DNA from: Hyella patelloides LEGE 07179
GTDB lineage: Bacteria; Cyanobacteriota; Cyanobacteriia; Cyanobacteriales; Xenococcaceae
Length of the DNA: 36,340 nucleotides
Direction: 5' to 3'
Assembly (NCBI RefSeq): GCF_900659865.1
Contig: NZ_LR213802.1
Location: forward strand, 1 to 36,340
The notes beneath the pieces are model-generated. The model was not told the origin of the DNA and did not search any database. It saw only the letters and a program-made list of their open reading frames with translations. Positions 15,078 to 22,714 of this stretch are shown here, piece by piece (within the stretch, counting starts at the first letter, position 1; each line of letters opens with the position of its first letter). The position numbers and the translations under genes were made by a program.

Positions 15078-15110
15078 AGTACCAAGAGATAAACCCTTGG
15101 TACTTTTTTA
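15078..15110 (+). terminator. Rho-independent terminator of chlP
   Basis: AGTACCAA (15078-15085) pairs perfectly with TTGGTACT (15097-15104) and is followed by TTTTT. Position and strand fit the end of the chlP transcript. Confidence 0.9.
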
Positions 15111-15160
15111 TTGGGGATAATTTTTGGCTTTTTGCTTACCCTTGATATATCGATTTGTGC

Positions 15161-15889
15161 TTATTGAGCCAGATCGAAAAGTAAGATTTCGCCAACATCA
15201 CTATTACCAACGAGAGTGATTTCTGGTTCATCAAAAATAGCAGCACCGTCACCAGCTTCTAATAGTTTGTCGTTGAGTAATACAGAGCCTTTAGCTACCT
15301 GTATCCAAACTGCTCTATTATTATCGATAGGATAGTTAATGCGATCTCGAAGAGATCCGCTTTGCGGGTCGCTATTTGTTAAATGACTTACATACAAGTC
15401 TACATCCTGATGGATAGTCACAGAATCATCTCTACCATTTTGTGAGCCTACTAAGGTTAGCTTTCCTTGTTTGGCTGCGGAGGAAAAGTTTTTTTCTTCA
15501 TAGCTGGGTTGCAAGCCTGTTTGGTTGGGTAAAATCCAAATTTGCAAGAAATGTACTGGCTCTGTAGCAGAAGCATTAAACTCACTATGGGCGACACCCG
15601 TACCCGCAGAAATTCTTTGTACGTCACCAGGACGAATTACTGAGCCATTGCCCATGCTATCTTTATGTTCTAACCCACCAGATAAGACATAAGAGATGAT
15701 TTCCATGTCTCTATGTCCATGAGTACCAAAGCCTTTAGCGGGAGTCACTCGATCTTCATTAATTACCCGCAGATTAGCAAAACCCATATGTTGAGGATCG
15801 TAATAGTTACCAAAAGAAAAAGTATGTTTGCTATCAAGCCAGCCAAAATTGGCTCTACCTCTTGCTTGTTGAGGACGAATTGTAATCAT
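15161..15889 (-). CDS. Pirin family protein (quercetin 2,3-dioxygenase-like)
   Basis: The 242-residue bicupin matches pirin/YhhW. The N-terminal cupin holds the metal ligands H57 and H59 in [19 protein letters not shown], and H101 and E103 in [10 protein letters not shown], the same spacing as in structurally known pirins. The start [19 protein letters not shown] is the family signature. Bacterial pirins can open flavonols such as quercetin or act as redox sensors; the substrate here is unknown. An excellent ribosome site (AAAGGAGG) precedes ATG 15889. It is divergent from a LysR regulator, and the pair shares an operator candidate, a common layout in which the regulator controls pirin in response to an aromatic or redox signal. 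Confidence 0.92.
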   Translation of the reverse strand: MITIRPQQARGRANFGWLDSKHTFSFGNYYDPQHMGFANLRVINEDRVTPAKGFGTHGHRDMEIISYVLSGGLEHKDSMGNGSVIRPGDVQRISAGTGVAHSEFNASATEPVHFLQIWILPNQTGLQPSYEEKNFSSAAKQGKLTLVGSQNGRDDSVTIHQDVDLYVSHLTNSDPQSGSLRDRINYPIDNNRAVWIQVAKGSVLLNDKLLEAGDGAAIFDEPEITLVGNSDVGEILLFDLAQ

Positions 15890-15953
15890 CTAATTCTTAC
15901 CTCCTTTAGTTTTGTATCGTTATATTTATTATGCATTGATTCTTTTAAAAAGA

Positions 15954-15981
15954 CAATATGATGTTTAATAGACATATTGTT
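15954..15981. promoter_or_regulatory. Palindromic operator candidate for the LysR regulator
   Basis: ACAATATG (15954-15961) and CATATTGT (15974-15981) are perfect inverted 8-mers spaced by 12 bases in the 111-base divergent spacer between pirin and the LysR gene. Dyads of this size at such a position are usual for LysR-type binding boxes. It lies 20 bases before the LysR ATG and 65 before the pirin ATG. Confidence 0.65.
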
Positions 15982-16000
15982 TCTAAAATAGCGACAATTA

Positions 16001-16885
16001 ATGGATAAATTAGCAGGTATGCGGGCGTTTACTCAGGTAGTAGCTTCGGGAGGTTTTGCTGCTGCTGCAAGAAAGATGGGGGTATCTCGCTCTACGGTGA
16101 ATAAATTGGTAATTAATTTAGAAAACGAATTACAGATACAACTGTTGCAGCGAAGTACAAGACAAGTTAATCCTACCCCTACAGGATTGGTATATTACGA
16201 ACGCTGTATCAATATTTTGGCAGAAGTAGAAGCAACCGAAATTGCTGTATCCCAATTACAACAACAGCCCAAAGGAACTTTAAAAATTAATGCACCGATG
16301 TCTTTTGGTACTTTGTATCTGGGAAAAGCGATCGCTGATTTTATGGTAGAATATCCAGAGTTACAAGTACAGCTTACTCTAGAAGATCGTTTTATCGACC
16401 CCATAGCAGAAGGCTACGATATAGTTATTAGAATTGCTCAACCTCAAGAGAATCGGGGTTTGGTAAGTCAGGTAATTGCTCCTGTTCCTAGGGTATTGTG
16501 TGCATCTGACAGTTATCTGGAAAAGCATGGTATCCCTAACCATCCCCAAGACTTGAGTAATCATTCCTGTTTACACTACGGACAGATAATTACAGGTAAT
16601 CAATGGCATTTAGTAACTAAAGATGAAGAACACCGAGTTAATGTCAAAGGTGTAATGTGTTCTAACAATGGAGAAGTATTAAAAGATGCTGCAATTAATG
16701 GTTTAGGTATCGCTTTACTACCTATGTTTATTATTGAATCAGCCGTTAAACAAGGATTGCTAATAGTTTTAGATGTTGATTATCAACCACCAGAAATTGC
16801 TTTATGTTTGGTTTATCCTCTGAATCGTCATTTAACTACAAAGATTAAAATTTTTAGCAAGTTTTTTAAAGACCGTTTCTCGTAG
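16001..16885 (+). CDS. LysR family transcriptional regulator
   Basis: The 294-residue protein has the LysR winged helix-turn-helix at residues 1-60 (MRAFTQVVASGGFAAAARKMGVSRSTVNKLVINLENEL, QLLQRSTRQVNPTPTG), a linker helix and a periplasmic-binding-type effector domain (GTLKINAPMSFG through GLGIALLPMFI). The closest style is the AaeR/DmlR/YhjC group. The effector is unknown. It is transcribed away from pirin, and the dyad at 15954-15981 overlaps the expected promoter, so it probably regulates pirin and itself. No ribosome binding site is visible before ATG 16001, so translation may be weak. Confidence 0.94.
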   Translation: MDKLAGMRAFTQVVASGGFAAAARKMGVSRSTVNKLVINLENELQIQLLQRSTRQVNPTPTGLVYYERCINILAEVEATEIAVSQLQQQPKGTLKINAPMSFGTLYLGKAIADFMVEYPELQVQLTLEDRFIDPIAEGYDIVIRIAQPQENRGLVSQVIAPVPRVLCASDSYLEKHGIPNHPQDLSNHSCLHYGQIITGNQWHLVTKDEEHRVNVKGVMCSNNGEVLKDAAINGLGIALLPMFIIESAVKQGLLIVLDVDYQPPEIALCLVYPLNRHLTTKIKIFSKFFKDRFS

Positions 16886-16958
16886 GAACGATTGGCTAAT
16901 AGCTCTGAGATAAGAAACAGTTGCGATATCATAAATTTAGATCGATCGTGAGAACATC

Positions 16959-19900
16959 ATGTCAGAGGGTTTAATTGCCATCGCGGGAACGGAAAATGAA
17001 GCTAGAGAAGCAGATATTATTTTTGTTCATGGATTAGGGGGTGATGCTTGGAGTACTTGGCATCCTCAAGGTTCAACATCAGATACTGACTTCTTTCCCA
17101 TGTGGTTAAGAGAAGATTTTCCGAACTTTGGTATTTGGTCGATGGCTTATGATTCCAGTCCAGTTAGGTTTAAAGGTAGTGAGATGCCTATCGTAAGTTT
17201 AGCTGACTACATAGCGACTGAACTGGTAGACTCACATGAATTAGGAGAAAAACCCCTAATATTTATTACTCACAGTATGGGGGGAATCTTAGTTAAGCAA
17301 ATGCTGCGTAACGCTCAAGATTATGGGGATAGTTACAGAAAAAGCATGGTAGCACAAACTAAGGGTATAGTTTACATTGCCACGCCCCATTCAGGAGCAG
17401 CATTAGCCAGCTTATTGAAATTTTTGGGACTTATCACCTCAGTCAATACCAAAGAATTAGAAGCCAGTCATCCCCGTTTATTAGAACTAAATCGAGTACA
17501 CCGCAGCAATGAAAAACTAGCACTAATTCCCATTCGAGTTTTTGGAGAAAGTCGCCCTACTAAGGGTTTTATGGTAGTAGACGGTGCAACCCTCGACCCA
17601 GGAATAGCAGAAGTCACGCCGACTATTTTGCCTAATGAAGATCATATTTCTATTAGTAAGCCTCAATCCAAAAATACTACTCTCTACAAAGCGGTTAGGA
17701 CATTTATCAAGCGATGTTTGCGAAATAAGCAACCGTTACCAAATTTAAAAGCAACAGATCGAACTTTGCAAACCAAACCTATAGAAGTCAATACCTATAT
17801 AGACAAGGGTAATTACAATGAAAATATTGGCGGAAACTATATTAATGTTGAAGGAAATTTGATTCAACAGTCTCAAGATGATTCGGGAATAAATCCTAAA
17901 AAAAAAACCCTGAATAATCTTCCTAACCATGGTGCGAGTAACTTTGTTGGTCGCGAAACTCAACTACAAGAATTAGATAAACTTCTTAATAACAATCAAC
18001 AAGTAGCTATTACAGCCATTGCAGGAATGGGAGGAATTGGTAAAACAGAACTAGCTTTACAATATGCTTTGCAATCTCAAGATAAATATCCAGGGGGAGT
18101 TTGTTGGTTAAAAGCCAGAGAAGCCGACATTGGAACACAGATTATTGAATTGAGCGATATTCAACCCCCTGACGAATTTGATTTAGTTGCTAAAGTTCAA
18201 TACTGCTGGCGCAATTGGCAAGACGACAGAAAGTTACTAATTGTGTTAGATGATGTTCTCAGTTTCAAAAAAGACTATTATCAAGACAAAATTGACCCCT
18301 ATTTACCACCACCACAAGAAAAATTTAAGGTATTGTTGACCAGTCGTCAGCGACCAGGAACAAATATTAAAACCCTAGATTTAGAAGTATTGTCTCCAGA
18401 AGCAGCACTAGAGTTATTAACAGAGTTAGCTGGAGAATCAAGAATTAACGTTGAATTACAATTAGCAAAAGATTTATGTGAATGGTTGGGTTATTTACCC
18501 TTGGGACTAGAGTTAGTAGGAAGATATTTAGATTTACATCCCACTTTCACCATTGCTAAAACTTTAGAACGATTAGAAAAACAAAAGCTAAAAGCTAAAG
18601 CTTTACTCGACCCCGAACAAGCAGACATGACGGGACAGCTAGGAGTTGCAGCAGCGTTTGATTTATCTTGGTCAGAATTAAGCGCAGAGGCTCAATTACT
18701 GGGTTGTTATTTAAGTTTATTTAGTGACGAACCTTTTGCCTGGCTTTGGGTTGAAGTAGTTTATTGTCAAGCAGAAGACGAGACAGAAAGAGAAATGGAA
18801 ATTGAATCATTAGAGGAATTAAGAGACTTAGAATTACTAAATTTGCATCTTTTAAAACTCAACGGAGAAGATGATAATTATCAGTTACACTCTCTAATTG
18901 CTCAATATTTTCGAGCCAAGTTAGAAGCTACCAAACAAGCAGAAGAAAAAAAACAAGCTTTCTGTCAGTTAATGATATATATTGCTCAATCAATTCCTCA
19001 GACTCCTACTTTAAGAAATAGATCGAGAGTTACTTTAGCTATTCCTCATTTCAGCAATGTGGCAACAGAACTGATTGATTATGTAGACGATGATAATGTT
19101 ATTTGGTCTTTTATGGGTTTAGCTAGATTTTATAAAGGTCAAGGAGCATATAACCGAGCAGGACAATGGTGTGAAAATAATTTACAAATCTGTCGCACTC
19201 GCTTGGGAGAACAGCATCCAGATGTGGCAGCCAGTCTCAACAACCTGGCATATTTATATCAGTCTCAGGGGAGGTATGAGGATGCCGAACCCCTCTACAT
19301 TGAGTCTTTAGAGATGAGAAAACAACTCCTGGGAGAAAACCACCCCGATGTGGCAAACAGTCTCAACAACCTGGCAGGATTATATCAGTCTCAGGGGAGG
19401 TATGAGGATGCCGAACCCCTCTATATTGAGTCTTTAGAGATGAGTAAACAACTCCTGGGAGAAAACCACCCCGATGTGGCAAGCAGTCTCAACAACCTGG
19501 CACTCTTATACCAGTCTCAGGGGAGGTATGAGGATGCCGAACCCCTCTATATTGAGTCTTTAGAGATGAGAAAACAACTCCTGGGAGAGACCCACCCCTC
19601 TGTGGCAAGCAGTCTCAACAACCTGGCAGGATTATATCAGTCTCAGGGGAGGTATGAGGATGCCGAATCCCTCTACATTGAGGTTTTAGAGATTGCAGAA
19701 ACTATATTAGGAGAGAAGCACCCCTCTGTGGCAAACAGTCTCCACAACCTGGCATCCTTATACAATTCTCAGGAGAGGTATGAGGATGCTGAACCCCTCT
19801 TCATTGAGGCTTTAGAAATTGCCGAAACTACATTAGGTGAAAATCACCCCAACACTAACACTATTAGAGAAAACTTTAATTACACCGTAACCATGAGACT

Positions 19901-19997
19901 CTTACAAATGCCAGAAGCAGAGTTAAAAGAGCTTGTCCCTCCAGAAGTATTCGAGCAATTATTACAGTACAAAAAACAGTTGGACAATAACGAATAA
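16959..19997 (+). CDS. STAND protein: alpha/beta-hydrolase, NB-ARC ATPase, TPR repeats
   Basis: The 1012-residue protein has three parts. Residues 15-250 form a SERAC1/PGAP1-like alpha/beta hydrolase: oxyanion stretch IIFVHGLGGDAW, nucleophile S106 in ITHSMGG, catalytic H229 in NEDHISI. Residues 325-640 form an NB-ARC switch: Walker A GMGGIGKT (K362), Walker B LLIVLDD (425-431), sensor LLTSRQ (458-463), YLPLGLELVG, and LHSL near 640 at the place of the MHD motif. The C-terminus has six kinesin-light-chain-type TPRs of 42 residues. Between hydrolase and ATPase lies a strand-repeat linker (284-304). By analogy with other STAND proteins, TPRs would sense a ligand, NB-ARC oligomerise, and the lipase/esterase act as effector, perhaps in phage defence. 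The trigger and substrate are unknown. Confidence 0.9.
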   Translation: MSEGLIAIAGTENEAREADIIFVHGLGGDAWSTWHPQGSTSDTDFFPMWLREDFPNFGIWSMAYDSSPVRFKGSEMPIVSLADYIATELVDSHELGEKPLIFITHSMGGILVKQMLRNAQDYGDSYRKSMVAQTKGIVYIATPHSGAALASLLKFLGLITSVNTKELEASHPRLLELNRVHRSNEKLALIPIRVFGESRPTKGFMVVDGATLDPGIAEVTPTILPNEDHISISKPQSKNTTLYKAVRTFIKRCLRNKQPLPNLKATDRTLQTKPIEVNTYIDKGNYNENIGGNYINVEGNLIQQSQDDSGINPKKKTLNNLPNHGASNFVGRETQLQELDKLLNNNQQVAITAIAGMGGIGKTELALQYALQSQDKYPGGVCWLKAREADIGTQIIELSDIQPPDEFDLVAKVQYCWRNWQDDRKLLIVLDDVLSFKKDYYQDKIDPYLPPPQEKFKVLLTSRQRPGTNIKTLDLEVLSPEAALELLTELAGESRINVELQLAKDLCEWLGYLPLGLELVGRYLDLHPTFTIAKTLERLEKQKLKAKALLDPEQADMTGQLGVAAAFDLSWSELSAEAQLLGCYLSLFSDEPFAWLWVEVVYCQAEDETEREMEIESLEELRDLELLNLHLLKLNGEDDNYQLHSLIAQYFRAKLEATKQAEEKKQAFCQLMIYIAQSIPQTPTLRNRSRVTLAIPHFSNVATELIDYVDDDNVIWSFMGLARFYKGQGAYNRAGQWCENNLQICRTRLGEQHPDVAASLNNLAYLYQSQGRYEDAEPLYIESLEMRKQLLGENHPDVANSLNNLAGLYQSQGRYEDAEPLYIESLEMSKQLLGENHPDVASSLNNLALLYQSQGRYEDAEPLYIESLEMRKQLLGETHPSVASSLNNLAGLYQSQGRYEDAESLYIEVLEIAETILGEKHPSVANSLHNLASLYNSQERYEDAEPLFIEALEIAETTLGENHPNTNTIRENFNYTVTMRLLQMPEAELKELVPPEVFEQLLQYKKQLDNNE
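19213..19850 (+). repeat. Tandem 126-bp TPR-coding repeats
   Basis: Units recur every 126 bases (the word AGTCTCAGGG starts at 19261, 19387, 19513 and 19639, with a diverged fifth copy at 19765), encoding 42-residue TPRs with QSQGRYEDAEPLYIE. The first four units are nearly identical at DNA level while the outer ones diverge, which indicates recent duplication or gene conversion. Confidence 0.9.
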
Positions 19998-20028
19998 TGT
20001 TATTTTAAAAAAGTAAACTCGATCGCAT

Positions 20029-20853
20029 ATGAAACAAACAGAATATCTCGTCGATAGTGAATGGCTATCCCATCAACAAGATAACCCCCAAATAGTAATA
20101 ATCGATTGTCGCTTTCAGTTAGCTAATCCCAATTGGGGAGAAGAACAATATCACAAAAACCATATCCCTGGGGCATATTACCTCAGTTTAGATCGGGATT
20201 TATCCAGTCAGGTACAACGCCACGGAGGTAGACACCCTTTACCAGATATAGAGGTGTTGGCGCAAAAATTTACCGAGATGGGAATCGTTAAAAATGAAAC
20301 ATTAGTAGTGGCTTACGATGATTCTCGCTTTGCTTTTGCAGCCCGCTTATGGTGGTTATTGCGCTATCTGGGACATGATAAAGTTGCTTTACTTGATGGT
20401 GGTTGGAATGGTTGGATCGATCGCAATTATCCCATAACGAATGCTATTCCCGAACCTAAATCGGGTAGTTTTACTCCACAGCCTAATCCAGATTGGTTAG
20501 TAGATATCGACACTGTTAAAGCTGCCAAAAATAATGATTCTGTAGTGGTGGTTGACTCCAGAGACAGCGATCGCTATACTGGATTAAGAGAACCGATAGA
20601 TCCTATTGCAGGTAGTATTACTGGTGCGTTAAATTCTCCCTGGAAAAAAGTTTCTGATGAATCAGGGTATCTTCAATCTCTAGAAAAACAACAAAAGTTG
20701 TGGAAAAATTATCAGGAAGCAGAAGAAATAATTGTTTATTGTGGCTCTGGGGTAACTGCTTGTGTTAATTTGCTTTCTCTAGAGTTATCAGGATTTAAAA
20801 ATACTAAATTATATCCTGGGGGTTGGAGCGATTGGTGTTCTTATTTGGTTTAA
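20029..20853 (+). CDS. Sulfurtransferase, 3-mercaptopyruvate/thiosulfate type (two rhodanese domains)
   Basis: The 274-residue protein has two rhodanese domains. The inactive N-terminal one carries IVIIDCRFQ, HIPGAYYLSLDRDLS and LLDGGWNGW; the active C-terminal one carries VVVVDSRDSDRYTGLREPID and the catalytic loop CGSGVTAC with C238. The loop CG(S/T)GVT is typical of 3-mercaptopyruvate sulfurtransferases, whereas thiosulfate rhodaneses usually have CRKGVT, so mercaptopyruvate is the more likely donor. It transfers sulfane sulfur to cyanide, thiols or thioredoxin in the cytoplasm. It follows the STAND gene by 31 bases on the same strand and may be read through from it, but functional connection is unlikely. 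Confidence 0.9.
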   Translation: MKQTEYLVDSEWLSHQQDNPQIVIIDCRFQLANPNWGEEQYHKNHIPGAYYLSLDRDLSSQVQRHGGRHPLPDIEVLAQKFTEMGIVKNETLVVAYDDSRFAFAARLWWLLRYLGHDKVALLDGGWNGWIDRNYPITNAIPEPKSGSFTPQPNPDWLVDIDTVKAAKNNDSVVVVDSRDSDRYTGLREPIDPIAGSITGALNSPWKKVSDESGYLQSLEKQQKLWKNYQEAEEIIVYCGSGVTACVNLLSLELSGFKNTKLYPGGWSDWCSYLV

Positions 20854-20880
20854 GTAGGAAGCATTTCTAACTCAGATTAC

Positions 20881-22707
20881 TTACCATCGAGGGTTTTGAC
20901 GGAGTAATTTACTGGCTTCTTCTGCATTGACAGGCTTAGAAAATAAAAATCCCTGTCCGAAATGACAATCTAACTCTCGGAGTTGGGATAATTGTTCTGT
21001 GGTTTCAATACCTTCGGCTACAACATCCATATTCATTACTTTAGCAATACTCAAAATTACGGGTACTAAACCAGGATTTTTGCTTGTTTGGTTGAGTTGC
21101 TTAATAAAACAGCGATCTATTTTTAGTGTGTTGACGGGAACGTTTTGTACTTGGCTCAAAGAAGAATAACCCGTACCAAAATCATCAATACTGAGTTGAA
21201 TTCCTCGCTCCTGTAGTTGCTGAATCAGTAGTTTGGTAGATTGTAAATCTTGCATCATAGAACTTTCTGTAATTTCCAGTTTGATTGCTGTCGGATGTAT
21301 CTGATTTTTGGTAAGAATACAGTCTATTTCTGTAATTAAATCGGTTTGGCTTAGTTGTTGGGCTGCTAGGTTAATGGCAATTTTCAGAGAATCAAATCCT
21401 TGCTTTTGCCATTGAGCTAACTGATGACAAGCTTCTTCCATAACTAAACTACCAATAGAACAAATTAAACCAGCTTCTTCCGCAACGGGTAAGAATGAGC
21501 CAGGAGGGATTAATCCTTTTTGGGGATGCAACCAACGAACTAAAGCTTCAAAACCCACAATATTACCCGTGGTTAAATTGACAATTGGTTGATAGTAAAC
21601 AGTCAGTTCTTTTTCTTTAATGGCTCGATGCAAATCAGTTTCTATTTTGAGCAATTGATGAGCCTTTTCATACATTTTGGGCGTAAAAACCTGATATTTT
21701 CCTTTACCAAGGCTTTTAGCTCGATACATAGCTGTATTTGCATCTCTTAGTAAGTGTTCTGGTTGTTGGTAATCGTGATTGCTTTTAACAATACCAATAC
21801 TGATATTAATGAAAATTTCATAATTATTACAATGAAAAGGCTGTTTAATACTATTGATAATAGTTTTTGCTACTTTAATTGCTCGGTCGAGATCGGAAAT
21901 CGTCCCTAAGAGGATTGCAAACTCATCCCCATTTAAACGAGCCAGAATATTATTTTCTTCAACAATGCCACGTAAGCGATTAGCAATTTCTTGTAACAGT
22001 TTGTCTCCTATCAAATGACCGAGAGAATCATTAATAACTTTAAAGCGATCGCAATTGAGAAACAAGACTGTAAACTGATAGTGGGGATGCTCTTTAGCGT
22101 TTTGTAGCGATCTCTCTATCTGTGTTAAAAATTCAGAACGATTGACTAATCCTGTTAAACTATCATACATTGCCATCTCTCGAAGTCGTTCATTGGCAAC
22201 AATCAATTGCTGGGTGCGTTCTCGAACTTTTTGTTCGAGTTGATTATTTAACTGAGAAATTTCTGTTTGTGCTGCTTTAATAGCTAATTGATTTTGTACT
22301 CTTGCTAAAACCTCTTCTACTTGAAAAGGCTTCATAATATAGTCTGCTCCTCCAACGTTAAAACCTTTAACCTTATCTAAGACATTATTCAAGGCACTCA
22401 AAAAAATAATAGGTATCTGAGATGTTTCAGAATTCTTTTGGAGTTTTTGACAGACTTGATAGCCATTCATTCCAGGCATCATGATATCTAGTAAAATCAA
22501 GTCTGGTGGTAGAGTTTGCACCACCTTTAAAGTCATTTTGCCACTGGTTGCTACACGAACAGCATAACCTTGTTCCGTCAACATACGCGAAAGCAACCGT
22601 AAATTTTCGATCGTATCATCCACAATCAAAATATCTTTGGGTAAGCATGGGGTGGATACTATGTTGTCAGTCATCTCTGGCACGATGTTTCTATTGTGAG
22701 CAATCAT
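20881..22707 (-). CDS. Response regulator with REC, GGDEF and EAL domains
   Basis: From ATG 22707 (608 residues) the protein has a receiver (ILIVDD, phospho-acceptor D74 in LLDIMMPGMNG, K126 in MKPF), a short coiled coil (about 146-176), GGDEF (about 180-340) and EAL (about 360-600). The diguanylate cyclase signature is NGDEF (259-263) instead of GGDEF, and no RxxD inhibitory site precedes it. The EAL domain keeps every catalytic element: FEALVRW, INLAA, LEITES, DDFGTGYSSL, LKID, AEGIET, GQGF. Net c-di-GMP hydrolysis is therefore likely. The gene starts seven bases after the kinase stop and is clearly co-transcribed with it. ATG 22674 is an alternative; a longer frame from 22764 would overlap the kinase. 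Confidence 0.93.
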   Translation of the reverse strand: MIAHNRNIVPEMTDNIVSTPCLPKDILIVDDTIENLRLLSRMLTEQGYAVRVATSGKMTLKVVQTLPPDLILLDIMMPGMNGYQVCQKLQKNSETSQIPIIFLSALNNVLDKVKGFNVGGADYIMKPFQVEEVLARVQNQLAIKAAQTEISQLNNQLEQKVRERTQQLIVANERLREMAMYDSLTGLVNRSEFLTQIERSLQNAKEHPHYQFTVLFLNCDRFKVINDSLGHLIGDKLLQEIANRLRGIVEENNILARLNGDEFAILLGTISDLDRAIKVAKTIINSIKQPFHCNNYEIFINISIGIVKSNHDYQQPEHLLRDANTAMYRAKSLGKGKYQVFTPKMYEKAHQLLKIETDLHRAIKEKELTVYYQPIVNLTTGNIVGFEALVRWLHPQKGLIPPGSFLPVAEEAGLICSIGSLVMEEACHQLAQWQKQGFDSLKIAINLAAQQLSQTDLITEIDCILTKNQIHPTAIKLEITESSMMQDLQSTKLLIQQLQERGIQLSIDDFGTGYSSLSQVQNVPVNTLKIDRCFIKQLNQTSKNPGLVPVILSIAKVMNMDVVAEGIETTEQLSQLRELDCHFGQGFLFSKPVNAEEASKLLRQNPRW

Positions 22708-22714
22708 GGGATAG

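Noticed and set aside
19213-19850. Possible CRISPR or satellite DNA
   Set aside because: The 126-base units are in frame and encode 42-residue TPRs within a long protein.
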